Shown here: positions 55,490 through 63,224 of the stretch, piece by piece
Layout: each line of letters starts with the position of its first letter
Numbering within the stretch: position 1 is the first letter of the stretch
DNA from: CADEDH01 sp965262175
GTDB lineage: Bacteria; Actinomycetota; Acidimicrobiia; Acidimicrobiales; SZUA-35
Assembly (NCBI GenBank): GCA_965262175.1
Contig: CBDHES010000010.1
Coordinates: 202,601 to 266,600, forward strand
Reading direction: 5' to 3'
Length of the DNA stretch: 64,000 nt
Made by a program: the position numbers and the translations under genes
Notes under the pieces: model-generated
Databases searched by the model: none
What the model was told of the DNA's origin: nothing
Seen by the model: only the letters and a program-made list of their open reading frames with translations

Positions 55490-55562
55490 CACCCCCAACG
55501 GGATTCGAACCCGTGTTGCCTGCGTGAAAGGCAGGTGTCCTAGGCCACTGAACGATGGGGGC
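55490..55562 (-). tRNA. tRNA-Glu (anticodon TTC)
   Basis: A 73-nt cloverleaf with acceptor GCCCCCA/TGGGGGT, anticodon arm CCTGC-CTTTCAC-GCAGG, T arm ACGGG-TTCGAAT-CCCGT and discriminator G. CCA not encoded. First gene of the cluster in transcription order. The ~100 bp before it hold no gene. Confidence 0.95.
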
Positions 55563-55664
55563 TTGCCTCCCCGATGGCGTTCCCGGCCAATCCCGACCAC
55601 GCCGCGAGGAGCCACCAATCTAGCACCGATGCCGCACCGCGGGCATCGGATTGGGCGCTCGTTC

Positions 55665-56153
55665 TCAGTCCTCGGGCGGAGGGAGGGTGGCGGTCATGGC
55701 GTCGACGATCTCGGACAGGACCGCTCCGAGCTCGTGGTAGACGAGGTGCTCGTCGTAGCTCGGATCGTCGGGGTCCAACCCATCATCGTCCTCGCTGACG
55801 TCGAGCCGGGTGCCGAGCACCAGGCGCAGGTCGTTGACGATCCCCATCCATGCCGACAGCTCCTCGGCGGTCATGGTGTCGGTCTCGATGGTCCGACGCA
55901 TCAACTCGATCGCATCCCGTCGCGAGTCGATGAGCTGGTCGCGGGCGAGCACCTGGTAGCCGGCGTCCCGCTCCGGATCGTCGGGGTAGGCGGTCGGGAA
56001 CAGTCGGCGCGTCACGTCGGTGTCGACCGACAGGAGTTGGTCGAGTTGGTCGGCGAGCTCGACCAGCCACCGTCGGGCGTCGGCGTCGAGGGCCACAGCG
56101 AACTGGTCGTCACCGACAGGAGTGAACAGTCGGGGTCGGCGGAACAACGGCAC
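55665..56153 (-). CDS. DUF2017 family protein
   Basis: A protein of about 162 residues from GTG 56153. RRLFPTAYPDDPERDAGYQVLARDQLIDSRR, then SAWMGIVNDLRLVLGTRLDV and an acidic EDDDGLDPDDP loop, match the DUF2017 proteins that follow clpS in actinobacteria. The stop of clpS is 14 bp upstream, so it is the third gene of ctaA-clpS-DUF2017. Its role is unknown; the constant linkage suggests work with the Clp protease adaptor. Confidence 0.8.
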   Translation of the reverse strand: MPLFRRPRLFTPVGDDQFAVALDADARRWLVELADQLDQLLSVDTDVTRRLFPTAYPDDPERDAGYQVLARDQLIDSRRDAIELMRRTIETDTMTAEELSAWMGIVNDLRLVLGTRLDVSEDDDGLDPDDPSYDEHLVYHELGAVLSEIVDAMTATLPPPED

Positions 56154-56167
56154 GATCCGGCCCGCGA

Positions 56168-56470
56168 CTACTCGTCGTGTTCCATCGTCGCCCACAACCC
56201 GTGGTTGTGGAGCCGGTGCACGTCCCGCTCGGCCTCGGTCCTGGTGCCGGACGACACCGACGCTCGGCCCTTGTGGTGGACGTCGAGCATCAGCTGGTTC
56301 GCCTTCTCCTCGCTGTAGCCGAAGAGCTTGCGAAAGACGAAGGCGACGTAGCTCATCAGGTTGATCGGGTCGTTCCAGACCACGACGACCCATGGGCGGT
56401 CCTCGTCGACGACCGAGTCGAGGTCCGGCTGCCCGACCTCGGTCGGCTTCACCTCGATTGGCGCGGTCAT
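56168..56470 (-). CDS. clpS: ATP-dependent Clp protease adaptor ClpS
   Basis: A 100-residue N-recognin adaptor that delivers N-end-rule substrates to ClpC/ClpA-ClpP. PWVVVVWNDPINLMSYVAFVF is the substrate-pocket signature, followed by KANQLMLDVHHKGRASV and the family C-terminus. Its ATG overlaps the ctaA stop (ATGA), so it is coupled to heme A synthase, an unexpected partner although the linkage may be only positional. Confidence 0.95.
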   Translation of the reverse strand: MTAPIEVKPTEVGQPDLDSVVDEDRPWVVVVWNDPINLMSYVAFVFRKLFGYSEEKANQLMLDVHHKGRASVSSGTRTEAERDVHRLHNHGLWATMEHDE

Positions 56471-57414
56471 GCTCCCATTGTGTCGTAAACCGGTGTCGTG
56501 TCCAGCGGTCGATCCACCTTCTCAGCTTCGGTCGCTCCGAGTCGGAGGGCGACCACGACGGCAAGGCACCACACGACGACGGCCCCCAGTACGTGGAGGG
56601 CGACCAGCGCCGGCGGTACGCCCAGCCCGAACTGGGCGTAGCCGACCGCGCCCTGGGCGACGGCGACTGCCAGCAGGGCCTCGGCGGTCCGACCGACCGA
56701 GCCCGCCCTCGCTCCCCGCAGCCGGACGACCAGGGCGACGAGGACCACGACGAAGCACCAGACGGTGGCGCTGTGGATCCGGGCCACGACCTCGAGATCG
56801 AAGCCGAGGCGGTCGGCCCGGCTGTCGCCTCCGTTCGGCCCGGTGCCGGTCACGACCGTTCCGGTCACCAGGACGAGCGCCCCGATGGCGGCCAGAAGCC
56901 GGCCATGGTTGGCCGGCGACGCCATGCCGCCGGAACCGGCGGCCAGCGCCGTCGGGGGTGGTGGGTGGGGGACGACCTTGGTCCACAGCACCGCGGCGTT
57001 CCACAGCAGGACCATCGACAGCAGGAAGTGGAGACCGACGAGCGCCGGGTGGAGGTCGACCAGGACGGTGATCCCACCCAGCACGATCTGGGCCGCCACC
57101 CCGGCAACCAGCCCCCACGACCAGCCGATGAGATCGGAGCGCCGAGGGCGCTGGCGGTAGGCGCCGATCAACGCCGCCACGACCGCCGCGGTCACGACGA
57201 ACGAGATCAGACGGTTCCCGAACTCGATCCAGGGGTGGAACTGCCACTCCGGGACCAGCCGGTCGTCGCTACAGGCCGGCCAGTTCTCACAGCCCAGCCC
57301 GGCCTCGGTCAGGCGGACCGCAGCGCCGGTCAACACGATGAGGCCGAGCGTCGCCCAGGCCACCCCGGTGATGGCCCGATAGCGCCCGGTCGTGGTCGGC
57401 TCGATCGTCGTCAT
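56467..57414 (-). CDS. ctaA: Heme A synthase (CtaA/COX15)
   Basis: A 315-residue, eight-helix membrane enzyme oxidising heme O to heme A for aa3 oxidase. Heme-ligand histidines appear in FHPWIEFGNRLI, VDLHPALVGLHFLL, ARIHSATVW and VALHVLGAVVVW. The exterior loop has the cysteine pair CENWPAC seen in group II enzymes. GGAAG lies about 9 nt before the ATG. It is divergent from ctaB, the preceding enzyme, across 181 bp. Confidence 0.95.
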   Translation of the reverse strand: MTTIEPTTTGRYRAITGVAWATLGLIVLTGAAVRLTEAGLGCENWPACSDDRLVPEWQFHPWIEFGNRLISFVVTAAVVAALIGAYRQRPRRSDLIGWSWGLVAGVAAQIVLGGITVLVDLHPALVGLHFLLSMVLLWNAAVLWTKVVPHPPPPTALAAGSGGMASPANHGRLLAAIGALVLVTGTVVTGTGPNGGDSRADRLGFDLEVVARIHSATVWCFVVVLVALVVRLRGARAGSVGRTAEALLAVAVAQGAVGYAQFGLGVPPALVALHVLGAVVVWCLAVVVALRLGATEAEKVDRPLDTTPVYDTMGA

Positions 57415-57595
57415 CTCCCGCTTCCCAGGCTATGGACCGGTCGTCGGCCACGGTAGCGGCGCAGGCCCTCGGGCGAGCGATCGGGACAGTGGCATCCCGT
57501 CCGACCAGACATCGCAGCGAAACCGTAACCGAGAAGACCGATTCGACGGTTCTCGGACTCACCGGTCGGCCGAGGTCGGGGCTACCCTCTCAGCC

Positions 57596-58501
57596 GTGGT
57601 TCTGACTGCGGTGCCGCCGCGCAACCGGACGCTCGCCTTCGTAGCGCTGACCAAGCCGCGGATCATCGAGCTGCTGCTCGTCACCACCGTGCCGACCATG
57701 ATCCTGGCCGCCGAGGGCCTGCCATCGCTGTGGCTGATGGCCGCAACGGTCATCGGGGGGACGTTGGCCGCCGGTGGGGCCAACGCCTACAACATGTACA
57801 TCGACCGCGACATCGATGCGTTGATGGAGCGGACCAAGGGGCGCCCGCTGGTGACCGGCGAGGTCGCGCCGGTCGAGGCCTTGATCTTCGCCACCGCCCT
57901 CGAGATCGGCGCCTTCGCCTGGCTCTGGGTGTTGGTGAACCCGCTCTCGGCAGTCCTCGCGGTGTCGGCATGCCTCTTCTACGTGTTCGTGTACACGCTG
58001 TGGCTGAAGCGGACCTCGACCCAGAACATCGTCATCGGTGGCGCCGCCGGTGCGGTGCCGGTCCTGATCGGTTGGTCGTCGGTGACCAACACCGTCGGCT
58101 GGGCGGCCGTGGTCTTGTTCGGTGTCATCTTCTTCTGGACGCCGCCCCACTTCTGGGCCCTGGCGATCAAGTACGAGGACGACTACTCGGCGGCCGACGT
58201 CCCGATGATGCCGGTCATCGAAGGGCACCGGGCGACCGCCCGTCAGATCGTGGTCTACTCGGTCGTCGTGTTGGCCTTGACGCTGGTGCTCCCGTTCGTT
58301 GCGCCCGTTGGTTGGATCTACATCGGCACCGCCGTCGTGGTGGGGGTGCTGTTCACCGCCGGAGCGGTGCAGTTGGCCTTGGAGACCGAGCTGGAAGCGC
58401 AGGCTCGCCGGTCGATCAGATACTTCAAGTTCTCCATCACGCACCTGTCGGTGCTGTTCGTCGCCATCGCCGTCGACCAACTCGTCGGCTGGGGACCGTG
58501 A
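57596..58501 (+). CDS. ctaB: Heme O synthase (protoheme IX farnesyltransferase)
   Basis: A 301-residue UbiA-family membrane prenyltransferase adding farnesyl to heme B. The first Asp-rich site is NAYNMYIDRDIDALMERT (Asp70, Asp74) with RPLVTG; the second is YEDDYSAADVPMMP. Nine helices are predicted. The GTG start is chosen because TACCCT (57583-57588) lies 7 nt upstream; a longer frame would cross it. It is the likely first gene of a respiratory block leading into the oxidase operon. Confidence 0.96.
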   Translation: MVLTAVPPRNRTLAFVALTKPRIIELLLVTTVPTMILAAEGLPSLWLMAATVIGGTLAAGGANAYNMYIDRDIDALMERTKGRPLVTGEVAPVEALIFATALEIGAFAWLWVLVNPLSAVLAVSACLFYVFVYTLWLKRTSTQNIVIGGAAGAVPVLIGWSSVTNTVGWAAVVLFGVIFFWTPPHFWALAIKYEDDYSAADVPMMPVIEGHRATARQIVVYSVVVLALTLVLPFVAPVGWIYIGTAVVVGVLFTAGAVQLALETELEAQARRSIRYFKFSITHLSVLFVAIAVDQLVGWGP

Positions 58502-58662
58502 CAGTCTCGATATCTCGCCGGACGGGCGGTTACAGTACGTGGCCGCACGATCGGGACCGTGGCGCGGTGGGGAGTTCATCCGTGGCGCGCCGCCCGGAAT
58601 CGACGTAACCGACCCACCCGCTCACAGGCTCAACCGGCCCTCGCCGCGAGGTCTTCCCACCT

Positions 58663-60357
58663 ATGGCACTCACCGAAACCCGCACGGCTGAAACCCTCCC
58701 GGACCGCGAGGCGTCAGCGATCGCGGCCGACGCTCCGACGACGTTGGACGGGATCGTCGGCTCGGCCGACCACAAGACGATCGGTCGGCTGTGGATCGGG
58801 GCCGGCCTGTTGTTCCTCGTGGCCGGCCTGGCCGTGACCGCGGTCGTCGGGATCGAGGCGGTCGACCTCTCGGGTCTGTCGATCGTGGCCGACGCCGACG
58901 AGTTCACCCAGCTCTGGTCGCTGGGCCGAACGGTCGTGCTCTTCGGTGGCATCGTCCCGATCCTGGTCGGCATCGGAACCTTCGTCGTCCCGCTCCAGGT
59001 CGGAGCGCCGGCGATCGCCTTCGCTCGCGGCGCCTCGGGGGCCTTCTGGACGTGGCTGATGGCCACGGTGCTCCTGGTCGTCGCTTACATCCTCAACGGC
59101 GGCCCGGGCGGCGGGCGGGTCGACTCGGTCGTCCTCTGGGCGGCGGCGCTCGGCGCGATGCTGGCCGCCATCGCCTGGGCACTGCTGACGATCGCCACCA
59201 CGGTGCTGGGAGCCCGGACGACCGGCATGACCCTCGACCGGGTTCCCCCCACCAGCTGGGCGTTCTTCGTGTTCAGCCTGGTCGGGTTGTTCAGCCTGCC
59301 GATCATCATGGTCGAGCTCGTGCTGGTGTACGTCCGGATGCAGGCCGATCTCATCTCGATCGACGCCCGTCAGAGCCTGGCCGGGGTGATGGAGGCGTCG
59401 AACCTTCCGCCGGCCCTCTATTGGGTCGCCATCCCGGCCCTGGGTATGGCGGCCGACGTGATCGCCACCCATACCGGTCGCCCGCTGTCCGCCCACAAGG
59501 CCGTGCTCGGCGCGATCGGGGTGTTCGGGCTGGTGGCGTACGGTGCCGACTTCCTCGGCCTGGCCAGCGTCCGCCCCCTCCAGTTCACCAACGGCCTCCT
59601 GGTCGCCACGACCATCCTGGCCGTGTTGCCGATCCTGGCCGTCCTCGGTCTCAGCAGTGAGAGCCTGCGGCGAGGCTCGCTCCGGTTCACCGCGGCCATG
59701 GTGGGCGCCCTGCTCTCGGGCCTGATCCTCCTCCTCGGCGCAGCGACCGCCATCCTCGGCGTCTTCGCCGAGATCGCCGTGCTGCTCGACCGCGACACCT
59801 CGATCTCGGTCGACCTCAACAGCCTCCTGATCCTCCACGGCACGACCTTCCACGACGGGGTCCGGGGGTTGGTACTCGGCTCGGCCGTCCTGGCCGTCAC
59901 CGCCGGTCTCCACCACTGGGCACCGAAGATCTGGTCCCGCCGGATGACCGACTCCCTGGGGTTCCTGTCGATCCTGGCCACCGCCGGCGGCGCGGTCCTG
60001 TGGGGACTCGGTGCGGTGCTCGCTGGTGTCGACGACCAGCCGGCCTACCCGGTGTCGATCCTTGGGGGCGGCGACAGCGTCGAGTTCTTCAACACGATCG
60101 CCCTCGTCGGCATCGTCCTGGTCGCAGCCGGCGCCGCCTTGACGGCCCTCAACGCCCTCGGTGCGGCGGTCGGGGCCACCGACCACGACGCTGCGTCGGC
60201 CTGGCAGGGCGCAACGCTCGAATGGGCGACCGACACACCGGTGCCGTTCGGGAACTTCGCCACGGCTCCGATCGTGCGATCGGCGGCGCCCTTGCACGAC
60301 GAGCCGATCGAGACCGGCGACGACGCCGGGTCCGATGCCGAGGTCGAGGAGGCGTGA
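58663..60357 (+). CDS. Heme-copper oxidase subunit I paralog lacking metal ligands
   Basis: A 564-residue membrane protein homologous over its length to oxidase subunit I: SADHKTIGRLWIG, then PLQVGAPAIAFAR, ILNGGPGGG and a C-terminal GLHHWAPKIWSRRM. Catalytic histidines are missing. Helix II reads SLGRTVVLF where true subunit I has TMHGTVMIF (Gly88 for the heme ligand). The HPEVY segment is replaced by YWVAIPALGM, and the tandem HH of helix VII is absent. Only a FHDGVRG resembling the helix X region keeps a His. It cannot bind both hemes and CuB in the normal way. It begins the operon with subunit III, a His-tailed protein, subunit II and true subunit I. Confidence 0.85.
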   Translation: MALTETRTAETLPDREASAIAADAPTTLDGIVGSADHKTIGRLWIGAGLLFLVAGLAVTAVVGIEAVDLSGLSIVADADEFTQLWSLGRTVVLFGGIVPILVGIGTFVVPLQVGAPAIAFARGASGAFWTWLMATVLLVVAYILNGGPGGGRVDSVVLWAAALGAMLAAIAWALLTIATTVLGARTTGMTLDRVPPTSWAFFVFSLVGLFSLPIIMVELVLVYVRMQADLISIDARQSLAGVMEASNLPPALYWVAIPALGMAADVIATHTGRPLSAHKAVLGAIGVFGLVAYGADFLGLASVRPLQFTNGLLVATTILAVLPILAVLGLSSESLRRGSLRFTAAMVGALLSGLILLLGAATAILGVFAEIAVLLDRDTSISVDLNSLLILHGTTFHDGVRGLVLGSAVLAVTAGLHHWAPKIWSRRMTDSLGFLSILATAGGAVLWGLGAVLAGVDDQPAYPVSILGGGDSVEFFNTIALVGIVLVAAGAALTALNALGAAVGATDHDAASAWQGATLEWATDTPVPFGNFATAPIVRSAAPLHDEPIETGDDAGSDAEVEEA

Positions 60358-60977
60358 TGACCACGACGACCGATATCTCCCCCTACGAGCCGGTCCCTCA
60401 CGACGCGCCGGCCCCCGAGCCGGCCCGCCCCCAGCTCCTGCTGATCGGGACCTGCCTGGCCTGCGCCGCGGTGCTGGTCGGCTACTACGGACTGCTCGGC
60501 CACTACGTGTCGGTCCGGGCCGACGTGCTCCAGGCGGGAGAGGTCTGGATCCCTCAGGGCGTCATCATCCCCCTGACCCAGCCCAACTTCATGATGCTCA
60601 CGATGCTCATGTCGATCCTGTCGATGCTGTGGGCCATCGCCTCGGTGCGTAACGACGACCGGGCCAACGCCTACATCGCCTTCGTCCTGACCCTGGTCTT
60701 CGGGTTCGCCCAGATCGCTCAGACCTTCTACCTGCTGTCGATCCTGGACATGCACATCACCGGCGACGATCGGGCCGCCCTGATCTACGCCCTGATCGGC
60801 ATCCAGGTCTTCCTCACCGGCACGGCGATGCTGTACGTGGCGGCGATGGCCATTCGCACGATGGGTGGCGGCTACTCGGCAAAGGACTACGAGGGCGTCC
60901 TGGCCGCCGGCATCTACTGGTTCACGATCGTCTGGGTGTACCTCTCCCTCTGGTACGCCATCTACATCACGAAGTAG
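60357..60977 (+). CDS. ctaE: Cytochrome c oxidase subunit III
   Basis: A 206-residue membrane protein with about five helices of the heme-copper oxidase subunit III family. QPNFMMLTMLMSILSMLWAIASVR and the C-terminal GIYWFTIVWVYLSLWYAIYITK are family-like; the typical Trp/Glu of helix III is less clear. Its ATG overlaps the stop of the ligand-less subunit I paralog (TGATG), so the two are translationally coupled and presumably assemble together. Confidence 0.85.
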   Translation: MTTTTDISPYEPVPHDAPAPEPARPQLLLIGTCLACAAVLVGYYGLLGHYVSVRADVLQAGEVWIPQGVIIPLTQPNFMMLTMLMSILSMLWAIASVRNDDRANAYIAFVLTLVFGFAQIAQTFYLLSILDMHITGDDRAALIYALIGIQVFLTGTAMLYVAAMAIRTMGGGYSAKDYEGVLAAGIYWFTIVWVYLSLWYAIYITK

Positions 60978-60996
60978 CGCGAGGAAGTAGTCACCG

Positions 60997-61842
60997 ATGT
61001 TCACCTGGGGTTCGAAGTACCTGTTCGGGATCGGTCTCGCCTCGATGTTGGCGGCCATCATCTACGGTCTGTCGACTGGGGGTGACCCGGTCGGCGTCAT
61101 CAGCGGCGGCTACAAGGGTGGGGTCGGAGATCACACCGGCTACATGATCCTGGTCGCCATCGGGTTCGCCTGCATCGGCCTCGGCCTGATGACGATCATC
61201 ATCCGCGATGCAGAGGCGGAGAAGGCGTCGGCCGCAGCCGGCGTCGACGCCACGTTGGCGGTCTCGGCGTCTCGGGCTCCCAGCTACTGGGGTCCGCTGG
61301 CGGCCTTCGGCGTGGCCTGCATGGTCGTCGGGGTGGCGGTCAGCCTCCTGTTCCTGATCTTCGGCATCGTGGTGCTCGGCATCGTCGGCCTGCAGTGGCT
61401 GGCGCTCGCCTGGTCCGACCGGGCGACCGGCGACCCCGAGGTCAACGCCGTCATCCGGGAGCGGCTGATCGGCCCGTTCGAGATACCGATGCTCGCAGCC
61501 CTCGGCATCGGGGCCATCGTGATCGGCGTCTCCCGAGTGTTGCTGGCGGTGCCCGAGGCGGGCTCGACCGCTCTGGCCTCGGTCGTAGCGGCCTTGATCT
61601 TCTTCGGCGCGGTGGCGATCGCCAACTCCTCGGTGCCTCGATCGGTCATCACCGGTGTCGTCGCCCTCGGGGCGGTGGCCGTGCTGGCCGGTGGTATCGC
61701 CGGCGCGGTGGTCGGGGAGCGGGAGATCGTGCATCACCACGAGGAGCACGGTGAGCATTCCGATGAGCACGACGACCACTCCGAGGACGACGCCGAGAGC
61801 GACGGCATGGGCACCTCCGAGGGTGAAGGAGAGGGCGAGTGA
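60997..61842 (+). CDS. Polytopic membrane protein with His/Asp/Glu-rich tail
   Basis: A 281-residue protein with about six hydrophobic helices (GIGLASMLAAIIYGLS, YMILVAIGFACIGLGLMTIII, two central helices, two C-terminal helices). A soluble tail follows: HHHEEHGEHSDEHDDHSEDD. I recognise no family, though its place between subunits III and II resembles that of a small extra oxidase subunit. The tail looks suited to binding copper or zinc, so copper delivery to the CuA or CuB site is a reasonable guess. GAGGAAG precedes the ATG. The stop overlaps the subunit II start (GTGA). Confidence 0.7.
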   Translation: MFTWGSKYLFGIGLASMLAAIIYGLSTGGDPVGVISGGYKGGVGDHTGYMILVAIGFACIGLGLMTIIIRDAEAEKASAAAGVDATLAVSASRAPSYWGPLAAFGVACMVVGVAVSLLFLIFGIVVLGIVGLQWLALAWSDRATGDPEVNAVIRERLIGPFEIPMLAALGIGAIVIGVSRVLLAVPEAGSTALASVVAALIFFGAVAIANSSVPRSVITGVVALGAVAVLAGGIAGAVVGEREIVHHHEEHGEHSDEHDDHSEDDAESDGMGTSEGEGEGE

Positions 61843-63203
61843 GCAACGCAGCTGATTCCGGTCCCGCGGTTGGGCGCGGCGGCGATCGACGTGAGAAAGT
61901 CGAACACGCCATGACGAGCCGTATCCGGTCCGCTGTCGTTCGGACCCGCACCGCTGCTCTCGGCCTCGGGCTCGCCTTCGGGTTGAGCGCCTGCGCCGAG
62001 GACAAGCCCCTCAACACCTTCGAGCCCCGTGGACCGAAGGCCGAAGACATCGACAACCTGATGAGTCCGATCTGGATCATCATGGGGATCGTCTTCGTGC
62101 TGGTCATCGGTGGGGCGATCTGGATCAGCATCGCCAACCGGGTCAAGGCCGACGAGTACGACCCCGAAGACCTTCCGGCTCAGACCCACGGCAACACGCC
62201 CCTCGAGCTCACCTGGACGATCGTGCCCGGTCTGCTGCTGGCGGTGATTTCGGTCTTCATGGTCGGGGAGATCTGGAGCCTCGAGGAGCGCAACGAACCC
62301 GACGAGCTCGACGTGATGGTCATCGGCCAGCAGTGGTGGTGGGAGTACCGCTACGACGTCGACGGCGACGGCTTCTTCGTCGACGCCAACGGAGACGGGG
62401 TGGCCAACCAGGATCCCGGCGGCGATGACGCCGAGTTCCCCCTCCATCTGGCGCTCGACCCCGACGACGTCGTCACCGCCAACGAACTGGTGATCCCGGC
62501 CGGGCAGCAGGTCGACCTGTTGCTCACGTCCCGAGATGTCATCCACTCGTACTGGATTCCCCGCCTCAACGGAAAGCGCGACACCGTCCCCGGGCGGTGG
62601 CACACATGGTCGATCGAGGCGTCCGAGCCCGGCAAGTACACGGGCTGGTGCACCGAGTTCTGCGGCCTGTCCCACGCTCGGATGCGGATGTCGGCCATCG
62701 CCCTCCCCGAGGCGGAGTTCGCCGACTGGCTCGAGAACCAGGCCCTTCCGGCCGAGGTCCCGGAGGAGGGCACCGAAGCCTGGGAAGGTCGGGCCATCTT
62801 CGAGGCCCAGTGCATGAGCTGCCACGTCATCGACGACGATGTGCTCGAGTACGGCGAGAACTTCCAGGCCGCCCTGACCGCCGGCGCCGCTCCCAACCTG
62901 ACCCACTTCGCTACCCGGTCGGTGTTCGCCGGAGCGATCTACAACTCGTACGCCGGGCCCGGGACCGATGCCAACGACGACGCCCTCCCCTGGGAGGACT
63001 ACCTCGCCCTGCCGGAGCTGGCCGCCAATCCGACTAGTCCCGACGACTACCGGTGGAACGCCGCCGAGCTCAAGCGGTGGATCGGCAACGCCCCGTCCCG
63101 CAAGGACATGGACCCCGACGACCTACGCGGTATGCCGGCGTTCCCCCAGCTGACCGATGAGCAACTCGACCAGTTGGTCGCCTACCTGGCGACCCTGGAC
63201 TGA
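61839..63203 (+). CDS. ctaC: Cytochrome c oxidase subunit II fused to cytochrome c
   Basis: A lipoprotein of up to 454 residues. A lipobox (LSAC) follows a signal segment, then two helices and the CuA domain with WCTEFCGLSHARM (Cys-x3-Cys-x3-His...Met). A C-terminal class I cytochrome c has CMSCH and an axial-Met candidate in RGMPAFPQL. Between WWWEYRYDV and VTANELVIPAG there is an insert, DGDGFFVDANGDGVANQDPGG, resembling EF-hand-like calcium loops. GTG 61839 overlaps the previous stop. ATG 61911 would place the signal peptide at the very N-terminus and may be the true start. Confidence 0.92.
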   Translation: MSNAADSGPAVGRGGDRREKVEHAMTSRIRSAVVRTRTAALGLGLAFGLSACAEDKPLNTFEPRGPKAEDIDNLMSPIWIIMGIVFVLVIGGAIWISIANRVKADEYDPEDLPAQTHGNTPLELTWTIVPGLLLAVISVFMVGEIWSLEERNEPDELDVMVIGQQWWWEYRYDVDGDGFFVDANGDGVANQDPGGDDAEFPLHLALDPDDVVTANELVIPAGQQVDLLLTSRDVIHSYWIPRLNGKRDTVPGRWHTWSIEASEPGKYTGWCTEFCGLSHARMRMSAIALPEAEFADWLENQALPAEVPEEGTEAWEGRAIFEAQCMSCHVIDDDVLEYGENFQAALTAGAAPNLTHFATRSVFAGAIYNSYAGPGTDANDDALPWEDYLALPELAANPTSPDDYRWNAAELKRWIGNAPSRKDMDPDDLRGMPAFPQLTDEQLDQLVAYLATLD

Positions 63204-63224
63204 CCAGGAGCCGTAGCAACCCCC

